From the NCBI GenBank assembly GCA_037447655.1, contig JBBHKE010001131.1:63475-127474 (forward strand): a stretch of 64,000 nt of DNA, in the 5' to 3' direction. Below are positions 10,452 to 22,503 of the stretch, piece by piece; position 1 is the stretch's first letter; each line of letters begins with the position of its first letter. The translations under genes and the position numbers were made by a program. A model generated the notes under the pieces. The model was not told where the DNA came from. It ran no database searches and saw only the letters and a list, made by a program, of their open reading frames with translations. Source of the stretch: Zygnema cylindricum (taxonomy: Eukaryota; Streptophyta; Zygnematophyceae; Zygnematales; Zygnemataceae).

Positions 10452-12274
10452 CTATAAACTGTCCATGTTACGTAAACGTAGTGTTGTATAGTCTTGCGGC
10501 CCCACCGCCTCCTTTAGTCTTGAGGCATCCAATAATGTATACCTTGTTTTAGGGTTTACAGCAGTAGTAGAGTAGATTGTAATATGGTGGAACAACAAGG
10601 AAGTCCCATCCAACATCGTCGCTATATTTTTCCGGGATTATTAGGAAATCATTGGTAAGTACGCGGCTCAGCATGTTTATTCATCTCTCCTGAGCTCTCT
10701 ACCTCCTTATTCTTCCTCATTCATCCTCTCTTCCTCTTTATCCCTTAACTTCTTCTTCTACGAATTGTCCATCTCCCATATTTTTTCCCATTCCCTTTCC
10801 TTACTCTTCCCTCCCACTCTCTTTTTCCCACTCTCTCTCTCTCCCTCATTCTGTCGCATATCCATTTACTCTTCTCTCCCACTCTCTTTTTCCCACTCTC
10901 TCTCTTTCCCTCATTATGTCGCATATCCATTCACTGTTAGTTCTTTCTGACTCGCTTTTTCCCTAGTTTACTCTCTTTTTCGTTCTGTGTCCCTCTTAGT
11001 TCGTCTCTCATTAACTCATCGGTAATTCTTCCCTTCTTCCCTCTTAAATATTTGCTCATCCTTCGACACTTTAGACCCTCTCGTCATTGCTCTCCATCGT
11101 GTTATCTAACTCTTTCAATCTATTATTTTTCATTCCCCCCCACTTATGTCTCTCGTGCCTTCTTTGAATTTTTGTCACTCCCTCTTCCATATTATCTCCC
11201 TTCTCGCCCCTGTGCCTTATTTATCTCCCTGGTCGTTAACCATCCACCATCACTCTGTCGCTATGTCTCCATATATTTCATTGCAATCCTCAAACATGAC
11301 AAACTCCTTTAGTCTCTCTCTTTGTCCCTCTTTTTCACGTTATATTTGTCAAGACCATATACCACCTACTAATCTGTTATCTTTATCTCTTTTTTTGTAT
11401 TTTAAATTGTCATCGATGATGAACTTATATCCGACTGCCTGTTGTATTTGAGAGCACCTTGCGGAAACATACGATCGTAAGGAAGAAGAAAATATCATAT
11501 TGAAGGTATTCGACCGTACGAAAGCGCATGGAGTATATCGTGAGGAGTTTTTCATGGATCTATATTTGTTATCACAAATCGTTGAAACTTAGTTAGTGTG
11601 TGTAAAATACGAAGGTTTTAAAAAATTTTAAAGCGGATTTCCGTGCTACAAGCAGAAACGTTAAGAATTTAATACTATTTAGAGCTTTTTTGACTATTAT
11701 AGATTAATAGGCCTTAGATAATTTTTTGTTTTAGTTGAACGTTGTAAAAAGAGTTTATCTTAAAATTTATAAATTTTGTACTTCTTTTCCCATTGTTGTT
11801 AATGAATGATTTTATGTGTCAACCTTTTATAAAAATTTTATTCATTGTGTGTTTTTTTAATTTCTTTCATGTTGTTTCGATGACATTATCACATTTAAAT
11901 ATGTTAAATGTACTTGGCATTTTTTGTTTGTGAATCATTTGTATATGCTGCAAATATGACTTCTTTTACTTTACTTCTCGCAGCGTATCTTTTTTTATCT
12001 TTTCTTTTCCTACCCGGAATACTTTGGTTTCACTTTTAACTATTGTTTTAATGGTGTCGGTCTACTTTTTATGGGTTTTTTTTATATAGGAAAAAGCCTC
12101 TAATTTGGTCATAAACATAACATTTCCCATGTAATATGATAATTGAAACTTAATGAACTAGCGAAGAAACAACCTCGACGAAACAACCTCGGCGCTGAAA
12201 GGCTATTCAAAGAGATATAAACATAGTAACAAAGGATTTTATGATTTGAATTCAACGACTTTAAACTCTTTGCT
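10452..12274. other. Non-coding interval with long pyrimidine-rich tract
   Basis: From about 10680 to 11450 the plus strand is strongly CT-rich and gives only low-complexity Ser/Leu/Pro reading frames. Within it a 65-bp unit is tandemly duplicated at 10801-10865 and 10866-10930. From 11450 to 12274 the sequence is AT-rich with no supportable gene. Confidence 0.55.
10801..10930. repeat. 65-bp tandem duplication in CT-rich tract
   Basis: Two near-identical 65-bp units begin TTACTCTTC at 10801 and 10866. Each ends in TGTCGCATATCCAT. Confidence 0.75.
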
Positions 12275-12465
12275 TTGTCACATATGATGAGAAAATTTTT
12301 TTGTCGCTGGATTTCCGTCAAGCGACGAAACACCATTTGTTTTCTCGGAGATGATGATGAAGTTCTTTCGTCGTTGGATTTCCATTTAGCGACGACACAG
12401 CCTCTGCTTTGTCGGATATGATAAGAAAGTATTTTCGCCGTTGAATTTCCATGTTGCGATGACAT
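12275..12465. repeat. Tandem GTCGCTGGATTTCC repeats (about 65-75 bp period)
   Basis: Three degenerate units carry the pair GTCGCTGGATTTCC / AGCGACGA. They lie downstream of the transposase remnant on its coding (minus) strand. They may be subterminal repeats of that transposon, which is inference from position. Confidence 0.5.
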
Positions 12466-12943
12466 GTTCTCGTCGCTGAAAGGAAAGCCATTACTTAGTG
12501 CGATGAATATGTTGTTTAGAAAACTAACAATTTATCAATTTCCGAGAAGGATGATGAACAAACGATGAAGCATAGTCGTCGCTCATTAGGGTAGGATGTA
12601 CATTGCAACAAAATATATAATTCCATATCAAAAGCACACTCAAATTTTGAACACCACATTGACAATATCTAAAGGTAAATACATAATTTTTTTTTAAATA
12701 CATCAAATTCCACAATATACACGACACGAGAACTTAATAAAAACCGAAATTGTATTATCCCATAAAAAAACCATACACACATACGTAGTCTGTTTTATCC
12801 TATAAAGTCAATGAATACTGGGCTCTATGAACTGTCTAGATTAATCTGGCACAAGTTTAATTGCGTTTCCCACTCTATATTTAAACTACCATTCTCAAAC
12901 TAATGTATAAAAACAAAAAACAATAGGCAGTTACAGAATGTCT

Positions 12944-13560
12944 TTAAAACTCGTTGCCGCTCATCTCTCCCTCGTTGAAAATGCTATCTTGTTGACTGTT
13001 GGCATCTTCAATATTTGGGAGGAATTCCCTTGCCCTCGGGCAAGGAGGTTCCACAACCTCGTCTTTGAAGTGGTTGCGATATTTGCTCATTATGCCTTAC
13101 AAAAGTTGTGTGAGCATGTCTTCTTCCCACCTTCCGTCACGTAAAGACAAGCCACATTGAATCATTGCTTTTCTCGCATAAGTCATCTCGTTATTTTCCC
13201 TTATCGCATTAACCTCTTGAATAGAGTCCCTTGCCAATCTTAGAAAAAATGCTTTACCGGGTCCAACCAATTTCTCGGACCATCCACGGCTCGAAGGTTT
13301 AGCCCATTGACTGTTCTCAATTCCTTTCGCCCTCCAACTGTCCCAAATGCAACTCCACACGTCCTTGATTTTAGAAATCACTACAGAGTCTGTCGGTTGA
13401 ACAAGATGGGTTGTATTAGGTGGAAAATAGTGTAACACGGTGTTTTTGGCCTCTAGAACTCGCTCTAACTCATCGGACATGTTTTGACCATAGCAGTTGT
13501 CCAAGAAGATAATTTTTTTACGTCCATCTTGATCCCCTTGGTAAGACCTTGCCTCTTCGA
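12944..13560 (-). pseudogene. pogo/DDE_1-type transposase, C-terminal remnant
   Basis: The minus strand encodes the C-terminal half of a DDE_1 (pogo/Tigger-like) transposase: a cut-and-paste endonuclease using three acidic residues. Visible hallmarks are IIFLDNCYGQN with the second catalytic Asp, YFPPNTTHLVQP, TDSVVISKIKDVW with the probable third acidic residue, and SYARKAM-like YARKAMIQCGL. An in-frame TAA interrupts the reading near 13096, after which the same frame continues for about 50 more residues to a stop at 12944-12946. The N-terminal DNA-binding part and first catalytic Asp are not found, and the frame breaks upstream near 13555. Its stop and missing half suggest a dead element. 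A domesticated host gene cannot be excluded but seems unlikely. Confidence 0.75.
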
Positions 13561-14710
13561 CCTATTGTGGGAACACCGTTTTATCATTTAAATCGTTCAG
13601 ACCAGTCCGGTAATAAACACTTACAAAGATATACAATAAACCAAAAAAGGAAAAAAATTACCATATTGTATTGCTTGCTTACATTTGCATTAGAGGGTTT
13701 GCAAGCTACGTGTACCATAAGTAGCTTATAATAGGAGTCATTGTTTGAGATAACAGAAGTTAGAGAGTTAAAGAACAAAAACTTCCTTATTTTGTAATAG
13801 GAGAATGGGGGAAAGGTACGAGAGGTCAAGGTAGAGAGATATAGATAAAAAAATTAAACAAAAAAACATAGATGGAGAAAAATAGAGAAACCTTCATCTA
13901 AGACAAAAAGACATCAAAAAAAAAATGAAAACATAAGATGAGGAAGAATAAACACACCCGGAACGTTGTGCGGTAAACCTTGTATCAGGTAATTTCTGCC
14001 ACGATTTGAAAAAAATATTATCGGGTTTTCGATAACCTAAAACACGCACATTTACCTAGGTCTTTACTCAGATTGTCCAACTGTAAACGTAGTCCACTGT
14101 TCACAGCTGGAAAATTAAACCATTGGTCCTACGACATATAACCCGAAATTCAAGCAACGACACAATGTCGTCGAGCGTTCGACTGTATTTGAGTTTCCCA
14201 ATATTGAATTGACGAAACATTGTCGTCATCCGCGAATTACATTCGAGAATACCAACATTGGATTGGCTATACTGATGTCGTTGGTGGTTTAGTCGAAACG
14301 AAGAACCACTGTAGTCCAACATTCGCACTTTCAACCTAACGAGCTATCCTCATCCATTCAATTATTTTGTCGTACACATCATTGAAGGACATGATGTCGT
14401 CACATACACCGGAAAAAAGACACATCATCGCTAGTACACTGTCGCCATAAGGAAATCGCAAGCCACGTGGAATATAATACCAAAAAATAACAAAACAATG
14501 CAAAGTAGTCGACGACATAGAAAAACACAAACTAATGGTGAGTTAGTGAGAAGTTAGTTTATAGTTTGAGAGAGAAAGGCTACGTTCCAAAATAATAATG
14601 TACAAATATTTTAAAAGCACAACAAAATTAAAATATAACAACGCATTAAGAATGGGAATAATAACACAAAAAAGAAGGACGAAACGAAATCATTTATTAA
14701 ATGGGAGAAC
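13561..14710. other. Non-coding interval right of the DDE remnant
   Basis: Low-GC DNA with only short frames lacking recognisable motifs. It may include more of the decayed transposon, but no terminal inverted repeats could be identified. Confidence 0.4.
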
Positions 14711-14715
14711 GTTTG

Positions 14716-15684
14716 TATAACAGTAATAGCTGATTGAACTTGTTCGTAAAGGGGTATTTATTTTTTATGATTATAGGATACTAAATTTGATAAAAGTCCG
14801 CGAAAGAATCACGCGATTTGGAGTTATATATCAAAAGTTATAGCGATGGGTGAATTTAGGCGACAACGCGGGGTCTAAATAACAAGCGGGTATCATTGAA
14901 ACGGGTTAAGGGTCAAATTAGTACCGAAATTTTGCGTGCACGTTTCATAAAGTTCTAATGAAACGTTTAGTATGCACATTTGTTCGTTTTGTACAATTTT
15001 TAGTAGGAAACGTAACTTTCACTTAAGGGAATTTCGTAAAAAGTTTCGCGTGCGAAATTTGTAACGCACGATCGTGCGAAGTCGCGTTTTGTTTGGCGCG
15101 CACTTTTGCAAGTAAATGTTACGTAGTGAAACGTAGCGTTTGATTGGTTAGTAAAGTGCTAAGTAGTTAGTAAGAGATTTAGCACGTTTTTGCAATGGTC
15201 AGTCCAAGTCCCAGCTGATCAATGATTAGCCCAGGTAAAAGCGTGTTCAAATAAAGCGTTGACTCTGGCCTGGCTAGTCCAGGGCAATGATGGATAAATA
15301 GTGAGGTCTAAAAGGGGAGTGAACATCTTTTCCTTTGGAAAAAATTGTGGAAATTTTGACTAATCTTGGTCCTGAGCGATTAAAACCAAATTGGAGCATC
15401 GGCATTTTGGCAATTGAATATCTTACAAACTAAGTAGTGTTTTAGTAGTTAAGAGATAGAACTATTAAGAGTGGAGAGTAGAGGAAAACACTTTAATAAA
15501 AAGGGTTGAGCCACGAGGGCAAGAGATCAAGCTCATGTTATGTGGACAAAAGTTTCTTTTATTTTAAAGTTTATCCTTATGTGAGTGCTTACCAATGTGG
15601 ATGTGTATTTTCCAATATGTGGAATGTGTGGTTGAAATTGATTGACGTAATAGGATTTTTTGAGAGGTTAGAAATCCTATTACA
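14716..15684 (+). repeat. 5' LTR of Ty3/gypsy copy 2
   Basis: 969 bp, ending ATTACA before the primer site TGGTATCAAAGC at 15687. It starts TATAAC where the family consensus is TGTAAC. Confidence 0.9.
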
Positions 15685-15686
15685 TA

Positions 15687-15698
15687 TGGTATCAAAGC
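15687..15698 (+). promoter_or_regulatory. Primer-binding site of Ty3/gypsy copy 2
   Basis: TGGTATCAAAGC, identical to copy 1, two bases after the LTR. Confidence 0.8.
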
Positions 15699-16466
15699 TT
15701 TGGTTAGAAACCAAGGAGAAGTTTGCTCACTCGAATATCGACTGTCGTGACAGGTGAGAGTGCTCTAACCTGTGTCAGTAAAACCACAATGTGAAGTGGT
15801 AAGGGATTGGAGGGAAACTGAGTGATCACACTGCCAGCAGCCACAGGTTAGATGTGGGGCGTTCTCAGGTCCTAAAGACCAAGGCGGTGTGGGCAGTGTA
15901 GCCATCGCTGAAGCTCACTCCAATTACCTAGAGGCCAAACAAACTTGCCTTCTCCTAGCAATGATTCATGTGTAGAGGGAGGGCTTAAAGCCATGAAGGG
16001 TGAGGATGTGAGGATTAGAGAACAAAATATCATGATGTAGTGAGAAATTGGAAATTTGCTTATGGTGGAGAAGGAAAGTGGAGCACTTTACTTCTTGAAG
16101 AGCAAAGGAGTCTAGAAATGACTCAAAACTTTTGAAACATTAAATTGTTACCTTTGAGAGCTTTTCAATTTTGATGTTGCAAAATTTATGGTTGAACCTT
16201 ACCTTTAAGAGCTTTCGATTTTGAAGTTGCAAAGTTTATGGGGAAATTCTTACCTTTTGCATCAATGTTTGGGAAGTTGAAGAATTGAATTTGCACTAAC
16301 TTACTTTCAATGTCTTATTGATTTCTCAGATTTTGATCTTTTTTAAAGGATTTGTTAAGTAGAAGAAGTCTTGGATTGGAGCAATCAGAGGACTTCAAAC
16401 CTGCTCCAAATTTCTTAGGGAAATTATATTCTATCTTTCTTTTTACTCGATTTCATTTTTGTCATA

Positions 16467-17783
16467 ATGGCAAATTCTGCATGGAAACGTGAAATAGAAA
16501 ATGCTTTGAATGTTTTGAAGAAACGTACAGTGAAATTGGTAAAAAGATTTAATAATCATGTTGCTGCTGTGGATGAAAGAATATCTGAATTGAAAAGTTA
16601 ATTGAAAGTTGTTAAGGAAAATAGGAATGTTTCAAATGAGAAAATGGATGAGCAAATTAATTTAATTCACATAAAAAATGATGTTAATGACCAAAAAGAT
16701 GACAGTAGTAAGAGAAATGTCAGTTTTAGGGAAGATAATCACGATAGACCTAAGAAGATAAGAGATCTGAAAATGTCTATCAGTGAAGCACCATCATTTG
16801 ATGGTAAAAAAAGATTGATGAGTTAGATGCTTAGATTTTTCATATGAAGTATTATTTGGAATCTAGAAACTGTGATCGTGATGATTACACTTCTTTTGCT
16901 GTTAGCTGTCTGAAAGGTGATGCTCATATTTGGTATTACACTCAAAAGAGGTCTAATTTAATTTCGATAATGTAGATTGGGAAGCTTTTAAGACTGCGAT
17001 AAAATCGCGTTTCTTGTCCGTCATTTATAAATCTAGAATAGAAAAATAGTGGCTTAACTGTAAACAAACTAGATCTGTGAAAGAATATATTGTGGAATTT
17101 GACTCATCTAGCATTCATGTCATAGGTTTGACAAATGAAATGGCTAGGTTGCATTTCTTGAACTATCTAAATCCTATACTAAATCAGAACTGAAACATCA
17201 AAAATTTATTAATTTGAAGCAATTACATGACAAGTCATTAAAATAAGAGGATCAGTTGGGGTATAATCGCGAAACGCGATCACTCAGGGGAAATTTCAAT
17301 GAAGTATCAAAGTGGGTTGAGGAGGAATTTGAGGAAGAAGGTCTGAATGTAGGTCTGGTTAATAGGCAAAATACCTTCAGGGGAAATCACGGGGGTGGAC
17401 AAAGTGTTAATCCACGTAATAAATTTTAGATTAGAGAGGGCTACTTTAAGAGTCCTAAACCGAGCATTAATACCCAGAAACCTAATTTTACCATTCCCAC
17501 ATGCACTATTTGTTAGAAAAGAGGTCATAGGGCATCTAAATGTGCACAACTAAAGAAAATTAACTATTATAACTGTGGAGGGGAGGGACATTTCAGCAAA
17601 GAATGCACAAAATCGAAGAAGAAAGTAACTTGTTTTAAATGCGAAAGTCCAAATCATTACACTAAGGACTGTACAGATAAGGTATCTCTTAAAACAGTTC
17701 ATGTCAATGAAGGTCTTCAGGAAGATATTGCATTATACCTAGCTGAACAGGAAGCCCAGGAGGTGGAAAACGCAAAAAATTAG
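16467..17783 (+). pseudogene. Decayed gag of Ty3/gypsy copy 2
   Basis: Aligns along its whole length with the intact gag at 4415-5731, from the ATG at 16467. It carries in-frame stops (for example after ELKS near 16598) and small indels near 16810 and 16965. Zinc-knuckle cysteines are partly lost: CTIC is followed by a stop, and YNC appears where the family has CYNC. The slippery heptamer has decayed from GGGAAAC to GGAAAAC near 17765. Longest surviving open piece 16602-16826. Confidence 0.9.
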
Positions 17784-20700
17784 TTGAAAGTCCTCAATTG
17801 AGTCGACCAGATCCAGAGGTTAAAGAGTTAACTATGGAGGGCAAGCTAATGAATGGAAAGGCTAAGATAGATGAATTTATCATGATGCTAACTACACTCC
17901 ATAGTTTGAACAATCCTTCTATAAAACACTTAAGAAGAGACCTATGTTAGGACAGTTAAGTAACGATGACACCTAACACAGTTTGATCACATATGAGTCT
18001 TTAGTGGAAGGAAAACCATTAAGAGTTATGGTAGATTAGGTGCTACACATAATTTTATTTCATATAAGTTTGTTGAGGAAAATAAAATTCCTACAATCAT
18101 AAGAGAAAAACCTTTACATGTCCAAGTGGCAATTGGTAATACGTCGATATTAGATTTACAAACTGACACAATAGAAGTTGATATCCAGGGTCATAAAATG
18201 AAAGCTGTGTGTGAAATAATGAATTTGGGTAGTGAGGGGCTAATACTGGGAAAGCCTTGGTTAACTGAACATAACCCTCAAATTAATTAGGAAACTAACG
18301 CCTTGAAAAAGAAGTCTGAAAACGGTTTGAAGGTTTACAAGCATTACTTTCGAAAAAGTTGCATAGGAATCATATAAATAACATAACAAAGTTGGGAGTG
18401 GAAGGTTTGATTTCTGCTAAACAATTTAAAAAATAAATAAAAGATATAACAGATCATGCTTTCTTGTTATTAGTAACTAAGGCAGTTACTTATGAAAGAG
18501 GGGGAGAAAATACTAACATTGATGTTATTCCTAAATCAAACACCACTAAAACTCTTGAAAAACAAAAATCTGATTTTGTAACTGACATTAATACATCTGA
18601 TGTTGCTTTAAAATATTTGGTTATTTAATTTATAGATGTTTTCCCAAGTGACTTACCCTCAGGGAGGCCACCTTCCTGAGATGTGGATCATGTTATTAAC
18701 CTTGAACCTGGATGAAACCCTCTGTCACAGGAATTTATAAGCATAGCTTGTTTGAGCAGGAGGAGTTAAAGAAACAGAGCAAGGAGCTTTTAGAGAAATG
18801 ACATATTCAGCCCAGCAAATTGCCGTACAGAGCACCTGTTCTCTTCGTCAAAAAAAAGGACGGAACATTGAGGATGTGTGTCGACTATCGTAGTCTAAAC
18901 AAGATAACGGTGAATGATAAGTATCCGTTACCTTTAATTTTTGATTTGATAGATTGTTAGAAAGGCGCTAAATTATTATCTTTGATTGATCTGCGTAGTG
19001 GCTTTAAGCAGGTGCCAATTAGAACTGAGGATTAAAAAAAATCTGCTTTTAAGACTAGGGTGGGTCATTTGTAATGGATAGTGATGCCATTCGCCTTAAT
19101 GAATGCACCGCCTACTCACCAAAGATTAATGAACCAAACCTTTTCAGATTACATAGATGATTTTATTCATGTGTTTATAGATGATATTTTAATTTACAGT
19201 GAATCTAAAGAGCATCATGTAATTCATTTAAAAAAAGTGTTGGAAAGGTAAAGGGAAAGAAAATTATATAGAAAATTGTAAAAATCCAATTTTCTTAAAC
19301 GTGAACAATTTTTTTTGGGACATATAGTTAGTGGGGAAGGTGTTTAAAAAGATCCATCCAAAATCACTGCAATCCGAAATTGGAAGCAGCATACTAATGT
19401 CACAGAAGGAAGATCATTTTTGGGATTGGCCACTTAATACATGAAATTTATCAAGAACTTCAGTATGATCGCCGCACCTTTGACAGACTTACAACGCGAG
19501 AAGGAGTCATTTGTGTGGGGAGCTGATCACGAAAGAGCATTCGAAGAACTAAAAGGGAAGTTGACCACTGCCCCTACACAAGTGTATCCTGATCTTGATG
19601 GGGAATTTGAAGTTTTGATCACTACAGATGCATCAAATAAAGGTCTAGGTGCAGTCATAAGTCAAAAAGTTGGTAAACACTTTCATCCTATTACTTTTGA
19701 GTCCAAAACATTCAATGATGCTAAAAAAAACTATCCAGCTCAGGAAAAAAAATTACTTGCAATTGTTCATGCATTAGTGAAATGGCGTTGTTATTTGCAT
19801 AATAAAGAATTTTCAGTTCATTGTGATAATAAGGCACTCTCATATCTACAAAGATTAAATGATGCACAGATTATGACTTGGCACACAAGTTAGGTGGATG
19901 TAGAAATTGGCATATTTCAAATCTAATGTCAAACATATTCCTAAAAAAACAAATGTAGTCGTAGATCCTTTAAGTAGATTTTTTGAAATAAGTGTTATGG
20001 TTTAAGATGAATTGTTTTTAGATTTTGTTAGAAATAGTTATGATAAAGATCCATATTTTGCTATGATTTGCAAAAATATTTCGGAAAGGAATTCTGACCC
20101 ATTGAATAAGAGGCATGTCTAAAACTTCAGACTAGAGGACGGTTTATTGTATGTGCAAATAGGGGATAGATTATGCATTCCTGAAGTGGGAGACATAAGA
20201 AAACAACTTTTACAAGAAACTCATGAGCATTTAGGACATCTAGGTAGAGATAAAATCCTAAGTCGCTTGCAGAGTAGATTGTTTTTGCCCGCGATGGCAA
20301 AAGGGTTGTCGAAACACATAGAAAGTTGTGTCCCTTGCCAACAGAGCAAACCTAGTAACCAAAAACCTAGGGGTCTTTTAAAACTGTTGTATATTTCCGA
20401 AAGACCATGGAAATCTGTCAATATGGATTTTATTGTCAGGTTGCCAACTACATCTATAAGAAATGACAGTATCATGGTCGTAGTTGATAGGTTCAGTAAA
20501 ATGGCAATCTTTATCTCTTACAAAACTACTCATTCAGTTGTAGATATTGCAAAGTTATATTTTGACAACGTGGTCAGACATCATGGAGTCCCTCTGTCTA
20601 TTGTCAGTGATAAGGATTCTAAATTTACGTCTGCATTTTGGAAAGAATTACAGCAAAATTTAGGATCTGGAATCAAAATGAGTACCTCTTATCATCCTCA

Positions 20701-21480
20701 GACAGATGGACAGACAAAAATGATGAACCATAAATTGGAGGAAATGCTTAGGACTGTTTGCAGTGGGCTTCAGAACACATGGGAATCTAAACTGCAATTA
20801 GTGGAATTTGCCTACAATTCATGTAAACATGCTAGTACAAGATTCTCACCATTTGAAGTTGCATATGGATACCAACCTAGAGAAGCATTACACTTAATAA
20901 CAGGGGTCACTACAAAGAATAAAGGTTTTGGAACAGAGTTTGGGGAATACGTTCAAACAGTTTGGGAAACTGTATGCGATGCATTATTAGAGGCACAAAG
21001 GAGAAAAAAATTAAATGCTAACCGCAAAAACGGTGATAGGGTGTTACGCACGAAGACAGGGTTTGGCTTTCTACAACGCATTACAGGTTTAAGATCGAGG
21101 GATAATCGGATCCTACGGGGAAATTTGCTCCTAAGTACATTGGACTATTTACTGTAATCGGGATGATATCGTTAATTGCTTCCAAATTGGACTTTTTGCC
21201 GTCAACAAAAATTCATCCAGTAATACACATAAGCCAATTGAAACCAGCCAATTTTCAACCAATTGAAGGAGAATTGGAATTGGATCCCTCTATAATTATA
21301 GAACCTGAAGTCCACAGATGGGTAATATATTGGGTTAGTCAACAGTTCAAAGTCAACAATACTATATTTTGGCAAATACACTATCTTGGAAGGCAAGAAG
21401 ATGAGTTGACTTTAGAAGATAAAAATTCTGAGTTTTTACAAAGGTATTGAAGGGATAATAACATAGAAGTCCTGTCTTGA
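17747..21480 (+). pseudogene. Decayed pol of Ty3/gypsy copy 2
   Basis: Co-linear with pol of copy 1, but the frame is broken by many stops and indels. The protease motif region at about 18035 has a stop and a one-base loss. The RT YxDD-equivalent (VFIDDILIYS) is still readable near 19170. Open fragments remain for RNase H (19441-19893, TTDASNKGLGAV), integrase (20147-21157, with [24 protein letters not shown]) and the GPF/chromodomain-like tail (21163-21450). In the integrase core the catalytic Glu region reads TDGQTKMMN where copy 1 has TERMNR, so the E is replaced by K. Non-functional. Confidence 0.92.
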
Positions 21481-21529
21481 GAATGAAAGGTGTTTTAACT
21501 GTGGTCAGTTAAAAATAAAGAGGGGATGA

Positions 21530-22498
21530 TGTAACACTAATAGTGGTACAAAAATGTTCGTAAAAGGGTATTTAAGTGTTATGATTATAGAGTACTAAAT
21601 TTGGTAGACGTCCGCAAATGAATCACGCGATTTGGAGTTATATATCAAAAGTTATAACGATGGGTGTTTTAAGGCGACAGCGCTAGGTCTAAATAATAAG
21701 CGGGTATCATTGAAACGGGGTAAGGGTCAAATTAGTACCGAAAATTCACGTGCACGTTTCATAAAGTTCTAATGAAACGTTTAGTATACACAGTAGTTGG
21801 TTTCGTACAATTTTTGGTACGAAATGTCCCTTTCACTTTAGGGAATTTCGTAGGAAGTTTTGCGTGCGAAATTTGTAACGCATGATCGCGCGAAGTCGCG
21901 TTTCGTTTGGCGCGCACTTTTGCACGTAAATGTTACGTAGTTAAACGTGGCGTTTGATTAGTTAGTAAAGTGCTAAGTAGTTAGTAAGAGATTTAGCACG
22001 TTTTTGCAATGGTTAGTCCGAGTCCTAGCTAATCAATGATTGGCCTAGGTAAAAGCCTGTTCACACGGAGCGTTGACTTTGGCTTGAATAGTCCTAGGCG
22101 ATGATGGATAAATAGTGAAGTCTAAGAGGAGAGTAAACATCTTTTCCTTTGGAAAAATTTGTGGAAATTCTGACTAATCTTGGTCCTGAGCGATTAAAAC
22201 CAAATTGGAGCATCGGCATTTTGGCAATTGAATATCTTACAAACTAAGTAGTGTTTTACTAGTTAAGAGATAGAACTATTAAGAGTGGAGAGTAGAGGAA
22301 AACACTTTAATAAGAAGGGTTGAGCCACGAGGGCAAGAGACCAAGCTAATGTTATGTGGACAAAAGCTTCTTCTTATTTAAAGTTTATCCTTATGTGAGT
22401 GCTTTCCAATATGGATGTGTATTTTCCAATGTGTGGAATGTGTGGTTGAAATTGATTGACGTAATAGGATTTTCTGAGAGGTTAGAAATCCTATTACA
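21530..22498 (+). repeat. 3' LTR of Ty3/gypsy copy 2
   Basis: 969 bp, TGTAAC...ATTACA, preceded by the purine tract AAGAGGGGATGA. Visibly diverged from the 5' LTR of the same element. Confidence 0.9.
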
Positions 22499-22503
22499 GT
22501 TTG

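Larger units (their letters stand above)
14716..22498 (+). mobile_element. Degenerate full-length Ty3/gypsy element (copy 2)
   Basis: 7783 bp with 969-bp LTRs and target duplication GTTTG at 14711-14715 and 22499-22503. Same family as copy 1: the primer site, leader, gag, pol and polypurine tract are all alignable by eye. The first two bases read TA instead of TG, so the terminal dinucleotide has mutated. Many stops and small indels break gag and pol. The two LTRs are clearly diverged from each other, so the insertion is much older than copy 1 and cannot encode its own proteins. Confidence 0.93.
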
